This document shows positions 9,812-21,057 of a stretch of DNA of 64,000 nucleotides, piece after piece. The DNA is from Lepraria neglecta (taxonomy: Eukaryota; Ascomycota; Lecanoromycetes; Lecanorales; Stereocaulaceae). Position numbers and translations under genes: made by a program. Positions within the stretch are counted from its first letter, which is position 1. Each line of letters begins with the position of its first letter. Location of the stretch: the NCBI GenBank assembly GCA_033220425.1, contig CM065650.1:1736001-1800000 (forward strand), written 5' to 3'. The notes beneath the pieces were generated by a model, which was given only the letters and a program-made list of their open reading frames with translations, had not been told where the DNA came from and did not search any database.

Positions 9812-10699
9812 TGTGGTTGTCTTTCTGCCTGGCAAATTTGATGTAAGTCTCACATTCTGCCACCCGCTTCTAAGGGAAGGTACAAGTGCTTACAAGCTTT
9901 CAGCAGGGAGGGTTTTGACAGCCAGAGCAAGGCAGGACAAGTCACTTGTGTGTCGTCTTTCTGGTAGCGAAGTCCAGTAGACCGGTACACTGACGTAAAG
10001 CTTCTTTTTTTAATTTCTTCAAAAAAAAAAAAGGCTTATCGCGTATGCGAAGCTTCCCTTGAAATCTTCCATCCATATCTCTCAGACGGCTGAGGTCCAT
10101 CGAGGTCCAGATGGTAGCTTATGCCTATCGAGGAAGGATTTGCGCCGGGCTGGTACCGGCTGACACATTACAGTGCTCTAGCGGGAACCTGGAGGCGTGA
10201 CCTCCCCCAAGAGTGGTTAGAAGCTGGGCGTGCGGGGGTCACTCTTAACCACTTAGGGCCGCCATTCGGGTGGCGGAAGCCCAATGGAAGCCCACCTTTC
10301 CCCATTGGATTTCCTCGAATGTTTAGTGTTCCCTGCTCTTTCCGAACAGGGCCCGATCTGCGATCTTGACTTCCCTAAATTGTCATGGAAAAACGACCTG
10401 TGCAGATCATCCATGTGCTGTCAAATAATGTAGTGTTAGGCCGACACATATCTACCAGTATCATAAAAAGTAATGACCTGCAAATGCTCTTGAGGGGGAT
10501 TCGCTGGTGCGCAGGCGGCACTGTTGCCGTTTCACTGGTCTACAACTTCCAGAGACCTTTCCTTTATCTGGAAGGCATTGCGGTCTAGCTGCTTAAGCAT
10601 CAAGGTTCTAGAGGAGAATCAGAGCTGTGGATCAACGCTAACAATCTCTTGCTAGCAAAGAGCTCTCATTCGATCAAAGGACTCGCCGATTCAAGACCG
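9812..10699. other. 0.9-kb stretch with no supported gene
   Basis: Includes a poly-A run near 10021-10032. An open frame at 10121-10369 on the plus strand lacks any recognisable feature. Promoter of the SnoaL-like gene presumably lies at the left end. Confidence 0.4.
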
Positions 10700-11374
10700 T
10701 CACGAAATCGAAGTAGCTCCGAAAACCGAATCCCCCTCCATGAAAATTTTGAACGTCCCTTCAGAAGCCTCATGTGTATAATTGGTTCCCACGCCAAAAT
10801 CAAATGTCACTTCCTTGCCACCCCAGCTCAGCGCCAAGACCATATACTGCGCCAGCGCCATCACCACAGTCAACACACTCGGCGTGGTTTTGTGGCAATC
10901 TAGCAATAAGCGAATGACTCCGTATCCAGAAAGACCGTTGTCTGTCTCACACGGATCGTGCCACGCCGTGGCGACCCATGACTGCAATTGCTCGAAAAGA
11001 ACTAGACTGAGTGTCAGGGTTTCTTGATCATTGAAGTCGCGCCCTGCGGCTGTGAAATTAAGCCACTCGGGGAATTTCGCCGTGTCCATGATACTTGGTA
11101 GCAGGAAGGGCATTGCTGGCCAGGAACCTTTGGCGCTGGTGGGCGCGCTGTGTCAGCTTTTCTTGGATTTTTTTGTATGTTGAGGATTGAGCGCTTACTT
11201 TTTTGAATTCGTACTCGCGTTCAACTGATTGACAATCGACAACAGCTCCGTCAAATTAGATGATGCAGGAACCAGTTCAGACATATTCAGTGGTGGCGCC
11301 TGAGCGCTCACGAGGTAAGTGGTGCCCCATAAGAAAAACGACGCGAAAAAAAAGGCTGCTGCTGAAAGCTTCAT
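10700..11374 (-). CDS. Secreted protein of unknown function
   Basis: Exons 11199-11374 and 10700-11135 join across a 63-base intron (GTAAGC donor, CAG acceptor) to 203 residues. The first 24 residues form a strong signal peptide (MKLSAAAFFFASFFLWG...VSA). The mature part has several N-glycosylation sequons (for example NMS, NLT, NAS, NFT, NYT) and few cysteines. A central hydrophobic stretch, TTPSVLTVVMALAQYMVLAL, could be a membrane segment or a buried helix. I do not recognise the family. It is one of three secreted or membrane products in the 4-12 kb accessory stretch. Candidate roles such as a cell-wall or effector-like protein would be guesses. Confidence 0.6.
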
Positions 11375-11953
11375 GGTTACTCTTACTACGCAGAACGTTT
11401 ACCAAGAAGAAGGAAAAAAGGGGAATGCGCGACTCTTAAAGGCCATGCAGTCAGCTTGAATGGGAGGCTATGATAGCGGCAATACATGTTTGAACATTTC
11501 TATTTGTTCAACTATCCATACATGCGAAAGCCGCAACGCGTTTCGTCCATCCTACTCGCACACATACCTTCATCAAGCGCTCTACTGCCTCCCGCCTCAC
11601 TTGCGCGGTGGCCTGGGCGGCGCCCTCATCTTCTGGGTGGCGTATTTCGTGGAGACCCAAGAGATGGTGTTCGATCGCATATACAGTTATCTGAATCAAC
11701 GGTCAGCCTAGTGTTTTACATATCGCCGATGGCTTTGTGTCGGAATTATAGTGACAGGGGTTTCACCTTGTTCAAGCTTTTTGATGGAACCGATGGCTTG
11801 ATTCGACACTCTCGATATTCAGGAGCGCGATGCTGCAAGCCCCAAACACAAATCCAATCCCAAAATTCCTTATCTCTCGCGGCTGGTGCGGTCATTTTCT
11901 TGAATTAAAGACGTCCTGATGTCTGTGAAGGACGGCGATCCAAAGCCATGGAG
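11375..11953. other. Spacer, no supported gene
   Basis: 579 bases upstream of the secreted-protein gene. A 140-codon plus-strand frame at 11486-11908 starts at ATG but its composition looks random and it overlaps frames in other phases. Left unannotated. Confidence 0.35.
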
Positions 11954-12271
11954 CTAGACACCAAGCTGTTTCAATCTACCCTTCCAATTTGCCTGAAAGG
12001 CCGCAGGAACAAGTCCCAATGAAAGAACAGGGAAATGGACTGATTCATTGACCATTTCATTCTGAATCATCTCCGTCTGTTTACTCCGCCATGCTCCCCA
12101 GTACACATCTAATACTTCCACCGCCTGCCCTCCTTGCCAGGTGGTCCTCACAAACCCCCCAAACCAAAACCACGCCATCCAACGGATCCCCCAGCCCACG
12201 CCAACGCAATGAGACCCTCCAACAGCCAGTGAGGTAGTCCATACTCCCAACTTGTGACGAAAGCGAAACAT
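11954..12271 (-). CDS. Hypothetical Trp-rich small protein
   Basis: An ATG-started frame of 105 codons with unusually many tryptophans (eight) and a hydrophobic Gly/Trp-rich first half reading VGVGWGIRWMAWFWFGGFV, which might be a membrane segment. The second half is polar and ends KGRLKQLGV. No family recognised and no splice needed. Overlapping frames exist on the same strand, so this may be fortuitous. Confidence 0.3.
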   Translation of the reverse strand: MFRFRHKLGVWTTSLAVGGSHCVGVGWGIRWMAWFWFGGFVRTTWQGGQAVEVLDVYWGAWRSKQTEMIQNEMVNESVHFPVLSLGLVPAAFQANWKGRLKQLGV

Positions 12272-12385
12272 CTCGCTTAGTCATGTCCTACTAGCATTTA
12301 GCCTCTCGCGCTGACGTAGGTAAATACTCCCCAAAACCAGCGCAACCTCGTCACAAAAATTATACATTGGATATAAAAACCAATC

Positions 12386-13195
12386 ATGAACACAACACCC
12401 GCTGAGTACACAATAAACGTACAAAACCACTCCGGCCAACACCAGACCTACTTTCTCTACCCCGCCACCCCCCTCCTAACCCCCTCGCCAGAAAATGGCG
12501 GAGGAAAACTCCACCGCTGTATTCAAATCGCAGCGCCAAGGGTGCCTTCGCCAAAGGGCTCAGTCATGTTCTCGCTGAATATGAAACCTTATGCCATTAC
12601 CGGCACGTCTTCGAAGCCTCTTGGCCCGGGGGGTAAGGTCGATGTTAGGGATTCTAGACGGGTGAGGATTGCTACTATGAATGCTTTGGGGGATGTGGTG
12701 GAGACTAGTAGGGAGAGTAATGCGTGGGGGGCTGGGTTTGGTGAGTTGAGGAGTGGGTGCGAGACGCTGGGGAGTTTCTCGATCAAGGCGGATGGTGAGC
12801 TGCAAGAGTCTGATGATTCAAAAGGTGAGTTGTTTTTTCGTATGTACATCTGCTATACTTGATACGAATTCTGCAGGGCTCTGGTCCTCTACTCTACCCA
12901 GATCAGCTAAAGAACGCCTTACCTAGAAATCATATTCATAGGTCTCGGTGCTCCTCACCCCGAGTATCGCAACGCAGTTGTCCCAGTGGCTTGCTTCACC
13001 GCACCGCCTGGTGTGAACACCGTCATCACTCCTCTAGCTAAGTATTACGTCGGTTTCGGGGAGCAGAAAACGGGCCAGATCTTCGATCCGTCAGCGGTAG
13101 AGAACCCGTGCGAAGTGGATTTTATGAGTCGGGCTGCTAGGAGGGCGTGGGTTGTGCATAATGAAGATGGGGAGTGGGAGGTGCATTATTCGTAG
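12386..13195 (+). CDS. Conserved-looking protein of unknown function
   Basis: Exons 12386-12824 and 12942-13195 join across a 117-base intron (GTGAGT donor, CATAG acceptor) to 230 residues. No signal peptide or membrane helix. The opening EYTINVQNHSGQHQTYFLY suggests beta strands of a jelly-roll-like or lectin-like fold. The second exon contains ACFTAPPGVNTVITPLAKYY and a Phe/Tyr-rich segment, ending in DGEWEVHYS. Codon use and the clean splice support a genuine gene. I do not recognise a named family and propose no function. Confidence 0.6.
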
Positions 13196-13753
13196 CTTCC
13201 CGATCCAATTTGCTCAAACGGTCGCAAGGAAGGAACGGTCCCCAAGAAAGGACTAAGTAGATCACCTTTCGCTGCTACATCAGCTCCCACTCCTTTCCAA
13301 CTCTATCGTGCCCAAACTCAAGTCAACCCTACCCCCTTCCCAAATTCCCCGGAAATTAGCCTTGCAGTTTCGCAAAAATGGCCATCCTACGACCCTCCAG
13401 CACCGCGCCAACGCAACTGTGAAAATGACTTAATCGCCTTAGCAGCAGGGTTCCTCCCCCTAGCCGCAGCCACCATTGGCATGACCTACGCCTTCTCCAA
13501 TAAATCACTCACAAGATTAATAACAAGTCAGAGAGTCATCGGCTGGTCGGGGACAATAGCCGGCGTCTACATCATGGCTAGCACGTGATATCGGGGGAAT
13601 GAACTAGATCGAGAGAGAAGGATGAGATTCGAGCTGGGGAGAAGGGACAGGAAAGGAGGTGGCAGCGCTGGGGGCCTAAGCAACAAGGAGGGAGAATGGC
13701 TTGATGTCGTGGATCCTTTTGGCTTGAGAGATCCTACCGCAAGGTTTCTTTAG
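13196..13753 (+). pseudogene. Degenerate two-helix membrane protein gene, copy 1
   Basis: The frame is open from 13196 to a TGA at 13586-13588 and then again to TAG at 13751-13753, but has no ATG before the one inside the hydrophobic region. It reads CENDLIALAAGFLPLAAATI and then SQRVIGWSGTIAGVYIMAS, two likely helices. After the stop come DRERRMRFELGRRDRKGG and DPFGLRDPTARFL. The order Cys-Glu, two helices, DRER, DPF is repeated in the next feature. Start loss plus an internal stop suggests decay; unusual splicing cannot be excluded. Confidence 0.35.
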
Positions 13754-14031
13754 ATGCTGGGGGAGGAGGGTTGTACTTTGTTGGGGTGGTGCTACTTCAG
13801 GGATCCTAAGGCTGCTAAGGATGAATGTTTTGGGAACTGGCCATGAGGTTAGGCATTGAGTAAGGGTTGCAGACCGCAGAAGACCGGCGTTATCAGGGAT
13901 AGAGTCCAGTCAAGTCAACCAAATTCGTAGTTCCCATGGGATGAAATGCAATGCAACTCGCTTAAATAACTGCAAAAACCGGCTCGAAACCCAAGACATC
14001 GGGATTAGAAGTCTTTTCGGTATCTTTACAA

Positions 14032-14485
14032 ATGCTTCTGTGCCAGCACCCTCCAGCCAACATCACCAACGACATCTCCAGCCACCTGCATCACATAACG
14101 CCACCATGCGAAGAAATCACCATCGGCTTCCGCGAATTATGTTTCATATCCGTCTCATACGCCTTGACAACCGCGGTCTTCCACGCCGTATTCTGCACTC
14201 CCACCCCTTTCATGCTTCTGAGAGTGCTCGGCTTATTAGCAACGGTGGCTGAGATCTATATCATTGGTCTCAACATGGCGGGAAGGATGAAGGGTGGATC
14301 GAGAGCGTAAGATTAAACTGGGGGAGGTCGGTGTCAGGAAGTCGAAGGATGATTTTGCCTCAGCTGAAGTTGGCGTCTCGGATCCTTTCTCTCTTGCAGA
14401 CACCGGTACTCGGAACTTGTACATGATCGCTGGAGGTATGGTGTACGGCATTGGTGTGATTACAATGCTCGTGGTGCTCGAGTGA
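14032..14485 (+). pseudogene. Degenerate two-helix membrane protein gene, copy 2
   Basis: An ATG at 14032 opens a 92-codon frame with PPCEEITIGF and two hydrophobic segments (FISVSYALTTAVFHAVF and LRVLGLLATVAEIYIIGL), closing at 14310. The neighbouring frame from about 14294 continues DRERKIKLGEVGVRKS, then VSDPFSLADTGTRNLY and a further hydrophobic end, closing at 14485. The shared DRER and DPF blocks indicate kinship with the feature at 13196. Either the frame is shifted near 14300, or a very short intron (GTAAGA...CAG, about 31 bases) joins the two parts. Unknown function. Confidence 0.35.
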
Positions 14486-14685
14486 GGGATCGTTGGTTGG
14501 CTTCGTAATAGAGATGGAAATCCAACAGAGACAAGTCGCTGTAAAATTATTTTACGAAAGTCTCTCCATGCTCCTACATCGTACACCCCTTGCATTTTCA
14601 TACAGGGTATCGAGAAACCAAAATCACGCCACTCGTCAGCAAAGCACTACGTATCGAGTACTCCTGCAACGGCAGTGTGCAACTC

Positions 14686-17600
14686 TCAGACCTCAGTCTC
14701 AATGCCCGGATCCCGCTCTTGATGCCCAAAACGACCTATAACATGGTCTCTCCCATGCTCTACTTTCGTCTTCAGATATTTCCCTGTCCTTGCAACTTTC
14801 CACTGCATCAGTCCCCTATGTCTCCGATGTAGTTGCTCCGAATGAACCTTGTAGTCCTTGATCTGCTCCATAGGGCCGCCACCCTTGTGATCATCCTCGT
14901 CGCTGCTTCCGTCTTTATCACCAGGCTTGAGCTTGTGGAGAAGACTATTAGCAGCATGCGTGGGTCCTTCCTCGTCCGAGCTATCAGAGTCACTTGAGTC
15001 GGAATCATCGTCACCGGCCATGGCGGTGCGGACTTCTTGGTTATCATTGGCGGTGCTGAGGACTTCGAATACGTCCTGCAGATTCGGGCTTTTGCTGGCT
15101 AGTCTGTGATGATAGGCTCCTAGTCCTCTATATAATTTTAAAGGCACCTCGATAGTACCAGCCTTCTCCCCGAGATCGTCCGTAACACAGTTGGACTGAG
15201 CCCGCTTGAGCCTTTTCGAGTCGCCTCTCCAAACGGGTAGGGAGACAGTGCGGGCTTCCTCATCTGGTATGTCCTTGAGCCAGAGCACAGCGAAGGCGGG
15301 CGTCTTATCAAGGCCCAACTGATTCTTGCGGAACTCTATCACAAAGCAGGAGGCGTAGCGCTTGCGGACTGCCACTCGAACAAGCCGATCACGTTTGCCT
15401 GTCCAGCGGCTTTCTCCCGCATTGTCTGATTTCGAAGTGTACATCTTGCCACGATTGACAGTGGTGCGGACCTTGAGCCTTAAACCATTGAGATCTGGGG
15501 AGATGTCTTTGGATGTGATGGGTCCAGTGATTTCTATGGTACCATAGTCCCAACCCAAGAGCTCCTTCGGTAGCTGAATTTGAACAGATCTGAATACCAT
15601 GGATATGCGGACCCTGCCGTAGCCGATGCCTCCAACGAGAGGATAGTTGTCCATTACCTGGGATCGCTTTTTGAAAAGCTTGCCGAGAGGTAGATAGACA
15701 ATCCCCAGGAGAGCGTCATTTTCGTGGATGCGAGCATCCCTGACAGAGACCATTATCTCCGTAGTGTGCCAATCTCTGACCAAACGCTCCGTTCCTGCAT
15801 TGAAGAACGGTTGGGCATTCTTGGGCTTGGTGCGGGTCTTGAAAATCGTCTGATGATTGAGGATGACAGTGCAGTAAGACGAGGGCAGATCACCAGACCC
15901 CGCCTCTCTGTCATCGCCCTCGTCGCCCTCGGCTTGGCTTTTATTGATTTTCTCGAACTCGAGACCTGTGATCTGGTGGATCTGTATTGAAAAAACACCG
16001 GTAGGATACTTATGTAAAGGCGGGGTTGATGTGATCATGGCGTCTAAGGAAAGTGTCAGTGCATGGTAGCAGGAAACTTCAGAGCAACGTACCTTCTCTA
16101 GACTTCAGCATCTGGGCTTTTTGTTGGTCTGTTTCAAAGGACTCATCACGATCTTGAGCTTCACGTAGGCTCTTTCGGGCATCCTCAGATACCTTGTCCT
16201 TCAGCCCCTGGTAGGTTTTGACATCTTCCTCAACCGTTTGTTCTTCCAACTGTTCTGCTTGTATCCTAGTCTTCGGGAAATATCCTACGCTCCAATCCAA
16301 AGTACCCGGCATCTTCTTATCTCCTTCCAGAGCCTGGAAGCCATCGGTGCGATGCCACATGTTACATTTCGATTGAGGATTATGCATCAGCTCTTTAAGA
16401 TCGACCTCGATTCTTCCAAGATCGTCATCGGCAGATGTGCGGTCGGAGTCCCAAAGCTGGACACGCAGCCGCTCCTCGGCGTTCACTTCCTGTGGGCCTA
16501 CCTGAATAAAAGCTGTCTCTTCCCAGACTGGTTGCATGTCCTCGGTGATTACCCTCGTGGACCAGACAGGTTTGCCAAACTTAGCCCAGCCGACAGCGAC
16601 ATAGCCATCGCTGGATCCCTTCTTGAGCGGGCCAATCTCCGGATCTCCAGCCTTGAAATCTATGCCTCTCTTGATCGTAACCATAATGACGCCTCGGGTA
16701 GTAGCGTCCTTCTTGAAATCATCTCCGACCAACATGTCTTTTAGATCAAGTGTAAGGCTTTTTGGCGCAACGTACTCTGCGAGAGCTGCATCGATGGAGC
16801 TTTGGACGAAAGACGAGATCAGAGGGAAGTCCATGATATTGAGACCTCTCTTGGTCAATGGCACACAAGAAAGTTCGGCTTTCGGCTGGCCGAGCAGTGT
16901 CAACGTACATAGAGCGAAAAATGGAGGATCAGGACAGAGCTGGAGTCGCATTCGCATTGTCCCGACAATGCCGCGAAGCTCTACCCAAACAGGGAAGCGT
17001 ATCCCTCCTGGCAGATAGAAAGCAAGGAAGAGATGAGCGTTCTTAGACTTGAGCTTGACGCTCTTGCCACTACTGGACGCCCTGTAGGAGAAGCCGACTT
17101 CAACGTTGACGAAGTCTCCTTCCTCAGCCTCCATACCCTCTGCGATGTTCTGCTCTTCACCTTCTTCCTTCTCCTCGTCTTCCTTGTTGTCATCGCCTTG
17201 CTCATCTGCTCTATGCTCTCCCTCGTCATCTGACTTCTCGTCGTCATCAACCTCTCCTTGACCAGGGACAACACGGTCGCTGTCTTTGTTTCCTTTATCA
17301 CTTTTGATTCTGCCGTCCTGAGACACATTCTTTGCCGCAGCGCCTGTTGGCAGCCACCTGACACCTAAGATGCGGATGGCCTCGCTGCCCTGGCCGAGGT
17401 CTTCGACACTAATCATGCGTACGAGCTTGGGCAACGAAGCCTGCATTACGTCCTCCAAGGTGTCCGCCAGACTTGCGAAGAGGTCTGGGTTGATGAGTGG
17501 CCAGATAGAGGAGAGTACGGAGTTTAGCCATTGAGTTGATTCTGGTATTGGCGAATCCACTGTTTCTTGCTCTTGTACTCTGGCTGAATGCCAAAGTTCA

Positions 17601-18598
17601 TCATCCCAAACGCTGTGGATCCTGTTCTTCAACCAGCCTTGTAGGGCCCAAATGATAGCACCTCCCACAGCGGCACAGGGAGTTAGAAGTAATGAGGATG
17701 AGACAAGGATATTCAGCCATGTCCGTGGTGCACCACTGTGATTCTTGATGAGATGACTTCCAAGAAGCAGCAAACTGGTTATAGCGAGAAGGGCTGCCAT
17801 TCCAACCGTGAAAGCAAGACTGTAAATGTTCGCTATTTCCTCTTTCGCAGAATCGAAACTAGGTGGTGGGAACAGTTTCTCCATGGCACTATGGCCTGCC
17901 TGCTGTTCTTTTGACTCACGTTCAAGCTGGCTCTTGCTTTTCGCCTTTGCACTGCCGCCTGTTGCACTTCGGGGTAGTGAGCCTGCGGGAGGTTCATTCT
18001 CCGGGACCGCCTTCATCTCTTTGCTTGTTGTGTCATGGACCATGACTCTTAAATGCGTTACGGGATCCGTCACTTCGCGAGCCGCATGGTCTCTCTTCAT
18101 TTGTTTCATGTTCTTCCTCTTTTGCTTCGGGTCTAGAGTACTGTCAATGCCCTCGAATGTATCCTGGAGCGCGGACTCTCCATCTTCTTTCGACTGCTCA
18201 GAGTCATTCTTGCCTCCTTTACCTGACTTGTCAGTCCTATCTTGGGGCCCTTCCCCATTGCTCCCTCGATGATCGTTACTAGCCTTAGGAGACTGTTCTT
18301 CAGGAGGGTCGACATTGCGGTTTTGACTTCCGTAGGGATTGCTTTCATCTACAGCTGGGTCGTTCGCACCGCTATCGAGATGAAGGTGCCTCTTCGTAGA
18401 GTCTAGTATGCCTTCCTTCTCTTCACCTTTTGGTGCTTCATCCTCTACTTTGTCTGGTACCGTTGCTTCCGAGACGGCCTGCCGTTCCTCCTTGCTTTCT
18501 CGATACTCTTGGATGTTGGGCACCTTGTGCTGGCGGCTGTAAGGTGCAGCATAGTTCCGCTTCGAGGCATTCTCATCGAAATTGTCATGGCTAGCCAT
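14686..18598 (-). CDS. Mug190-like SMP and C2 domain lipid-transfer protein
   Basis: Exons 16093-18598 and 14686-16043 (49-base intron, GTACGT donor, TTAG acceptor) give 1287 residues. The frame extends 30 bases upstream only through a TTG, so the ATG at 18598 is used. Order: charged disordered N-terminus to about residue 250; two membrane helices at about 261-280 and 294-320, a likely ER hairpin; an SMP-type lipid-binding domain from about 356 (WLNSVLSSIWPLINPDL) interrupted by an acidic insert and ending near 600; a C2 domain at about 640-760 (GVIMVTIKRGIDF, DGYVAVGWAKFGKPVWST); a second C2 domain after the splice (GVFSIQIHQITGLEF); and an acidic Ser/Asp run near the end. This matches the Mug190 family of ER contact-site lipid transporters related to tricalbins. 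Role inferred from the family. Confidence 0.85.
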
Positions 18599-19139
18599 AT
18601 TGGGGGCTTCGTAACACCATTGGGCCAACGGTCATTCAAAAGGTCGCCGTGTTTTCGAGGAAATCGTCACAAGAGGAATTGATGAACAATGTAGATGGAG
18701 TCGTGCTGCCAACGGCTCCCTTTTTGTGATTCTAAAGGTACAGGAGATCGTCTCGACGCTTGAAATGGTCGTCAAAGAGAAGGGCAAGACCAGCTGCCAT
18801 AAATAATACGTAGAGGCGAAACCTGATGTAGGCCAGGTCATGGGAATCAAGGATCTGGAGATCAACATGCAGGAGATGATGTATCCCTGTAGCACATCAT
18901 TGTGGGGAAAATACTTCAATACTTAAATATTTTTGCTTCTCTATTGCTCAAGCTCGTCCAAATACTGCGTGGACAGCAGGTGCTTCTATTGATGAGGAGA
19001 GGTTAGAGAGGGGGCATATGCTTGCTCGTCGAATTGGAGTCCCAGCTTCTTCTCCGCATACTCCACCAACACCCCCCTCGGCCGAAGTCTCGGATTTTGA
19101 TATACAAGCTCCATCACAATAGGGGCTTTTTTGACAGCC
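18599..19139. promoter_or_regulatory. Divergent promoter region of Mug190-like gene and DPH4
   Basis: 541 bases between two outward-facing start codons. No convincing coding frame; the small frames at 18632-19169 overlap each other. Contains an AT-rich segment near 18910-18945. Confidence 0.5.
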
Positions 19140-19646
19140 ATGCCAGCAAAGATCGATGAGCAAGACCACTACGAAATTCTAGCGCTACCATCTGTGCAGT
19201 CATCGCGCAAGCAGCTCGCAGAACAAGACGTCAAGCTTGCGTACCGGCGTGCGCTCCTGCTCCACCACCCTGACAAATCTGCGCCCGGAACTACAAACCC
19301 TCCAACCACGAAGCCCACCATAGACCAGATCACAATAGCCTATAAGACTCTCATCGATCCCACCGCGCGCTCAGAATACGACCGCCTCCTGGCCTTACAG
19401 TCTCCTTCTACAGGACTCTCGTCCCAAGCGTTCCACCCAGGCTTAGAGGCTGTCGACCTCGACGACCTTCTATACGATGAGGCACAAGGCATATGGTATC
19501 GCGGCTGCCGGTGTGGAAAAGAAAGAGCATACGTTGTTACAGAAGAGGAGCTGGAGAACAACGCTGAATATCGAGAGCTGGTTACGGGATGTCAAGGATG
19601 CAGTCTGTGGCTCCGGGTGACATTTGCTGTGGCTGAGGACGATTGA
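19140..19646 (+). CDS. DPH4: Diphthamide biosynthesis protein Dph4 (J protein)
   Basis: A single exon of 168 residues from the ATG at 19140; nine bases of open frame upstream begin with TTG only. Residues about 8-82 form a J domain with the HPD motif (LLLHHPDKSAPG) and YKTLIDPTARSEYDRLL. Residues about 100-165 form the DPH-type zinc-binding (CSL) domain: DLDDLLYDEAQGIWYRGCRCG and, further on, the CQGCSLWLRV segment, giving the Cys-x-Cys and Cys-x-x-Cys ligands. Dph4/Jjj3 supports the iron-dependent first step of diphthamide formation on eEF2. Length and domain order are normal for the family. DPH6, acting at the last step of the same pathway, lies 16 kb downstream. Confidence 0.95.
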   Translation: MPAKIDEQDHYEILALPSVQSSRKQLAEQDVKLAYRRALLLHHPDKSAPGTTNPPTTKPTIDQITIAYKTLIDPTARSEYDRLLALQSPSTGLSSQAFHPGLEAVDLDDLLYDEAQGIWYRGCRCGKERAYVVTEEELENNAEYRELVTGCQGCSLWLRVTFAVAEDD

Positions 19647-19705
19647 GCGTACAGGCATGGAGCTTGCATTAACTAGATTATGCAAATAGCATCTGCTACT
19701 ATGTG

Positions 19706-20035
19706 ACTAGGCGCCACTACCCTGGACATGGTTTCTTCTATATTCCCACGAATATCGAAGCGGAAGCCACCGCGAGTCCCTATACAAACCAACACCTGGA
19801 ACCGCGTGCTGCACGTCAAGATCTGAAACCCAACATGCTCGACTATAGCAGCTCTGGATTATTCTTCACACCTCGTGGAAAACTATCGATAGTGGGGTGG
19901 TCTGCTGAGGAGGTCTCCGTTAGCGCGCGCGAAGTTGAGAAAAAGCTTATTCGGGATATCATGCAGCATGCAGGCCTGACAAGGCCGGCGTATCGATATG
20001 AGAATGCGGGGCACATCAAAATGTGGGTGGGGTAG
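19706..20035 (+). CDS. Possible exon of an unknown gene
   Basis: About 110 open codons ending at 20035 with protein-like composition (for example LFFTPRGKLSIVGWSAEEV and AREVEKKLIRDIMQHAG). No ATG opens the frame; the first in-frame Met is 45 codons in. An upstream exon would be needed, or it is a chance frame. It lies 60 bases after DPH4. No family recognised. Confidence 0.2.
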   Translation, partial: TRRHYPGHGFFYIPTNIEAEATASPYTNQHLEPRAARQDLKPNMLDYSSSGLFFTPRGKLSIVGWSAEEVSVSAREVEKKLIRDIMQHAGLTRPAYRYENAGHIKMWVG

Positions 20036-20167
20036 AAAAAGATTGGTTCTTGAGAAGATGTGATGGGGATATCTGAGGTACATGATGGCTATGCTTGGTG
20101 TCGTGGCAAGACTTCCGGATATAGGTTGTATGGGTTAAGCGAGCAAATGCTGTGACACGAAAAATAC

Positions 20168-20246
20168 GATGTGCATTATTGACACTGGATCTGGGGGAAG
20201 ATAGTGGCGACACAGGCATATTGATTTCACAGTATTAAAAAGTAAT
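20168..20246 (+). repeat. Diverged direct repeat, copy A
   Basis: Shares with copy B (20983-21057) the blocks AGATAGTGGCGAC, GCATATTGAT and AAAAGTAA in the same order, with small gaps between. Both copies are non-coding. Confidence 0.55.
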
Positions 20247-20690
20247 GAGCTTATTCTCCCAGTCTGACCGTAATTCGGTCCTGTGATTTTAGCGACTGGT
20301 GTTGACGATTCATTACTGATATGAGAATGTGCTATGGCCTTTTGGTATTCGATGGAAGCCTTACTAATGCGGAGAAGACTCTATACAGCCCACTTAAGGC
20401 CCCCCATGTTTCCTAATCATGGGGCCCCTGGGTAGGCTAGAGCAGTCTTCTGATTCCAGCTCCAACAAATATAAAGCTCCAGCAAATAGAAAACGACTCG
20501 CGTCATCACTACAAGAGCCTCTATCCATAAAGACTCGTAGAAAGCTTCCCAAGAACATACCACACCTTGAAAACCCGCCGGCAACAAACATACCTTCACG
20601 CCTATTTACCAAACCCCCCCCCTTTCACACCAACTCAAACCATCAACTTTTCAGCGACACATTGCCGCCGCAGCAGCCGCCACCACAAGA

Positions 20691-20915
20691 ATGTCCGATT
20701 CGCAGGCCGATGGTATAGCTCTTATGAATGGGACGTCTGATAATTCCGTTTCGGGAAATGTTGTGACATCTACCGGTGATGATGGCATCTCGAACGATTC
20801 TTACAAAAGCGACGCGGCTCCAGACGCGGGAAACACCACTAGTGATGGCGGATCTGGTGGTGGTGACGCTGGCGGTGATGCTGGCGGTGATGGAGGGGAT
20901 GGTGGAGGGGAGTAA
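20691..20915 (+). CDS. Small Gly/Asp/Ser-rich protein
   Basis: A 74-codon frame with ATG in a good context (AAGAATGTC). It is acidic, low complexity and without hydrophobic segments; the end is a run of Gly, Asp and Ala triplets such as GGDAGGDAGGDGGDGGGE. The 5' region is CT- and A-rich, as in fungal promoters. No homology claimed. It may be a genuine small disordered protein; composition bias makes this uncertain. Spacers 20036-20690 and 20916-21406 on each side hold only the repeat copies. Confidence 0.4.
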   Translation: MSDSQADGIALMNGTSDNSVSGNVVTSTGDDGISNDSYKSDAAPDAGNTTSDGGSGGGDAGGDAGGDGGDGGGE

Positions 20916-20982
20916 AATAGGTGCTTGTTAGTATTCAGTGGTTGTTCAACGCGGGTCCGCGGAAGTTTTTAATACTGAGAAC

Positions 20983-21057
20983 AAGACGTGCACTGGTCCG
21001 AGATAGTGGCGACGCCAGCATATTGATCTCGCATTGCGAGTGCAGTCAAAAGTAAAT
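20983..21057 (+). repeat. Diverged direct repeat, copy B
   Basis: Partner of the repeat at 20168-20246. It lies 68 bases after the stop of the small Gly-rich gene. Confidence 0.55.

Noticed and set aside
10121-10369. 82-codon plus-strand frame
   Set aside because: No start context, splice site, motif or neighbour that would support it.
11486-11908. 140-codon plus-strand ATG frame
   Set aside because: Random-looking composition and overlap with other open frames; no recognisable segment.
18599-18628. 30-base upstream extension of the Mug190-like gene
   Set aside because: The first codon is TTG; the first ATG is at 18598.
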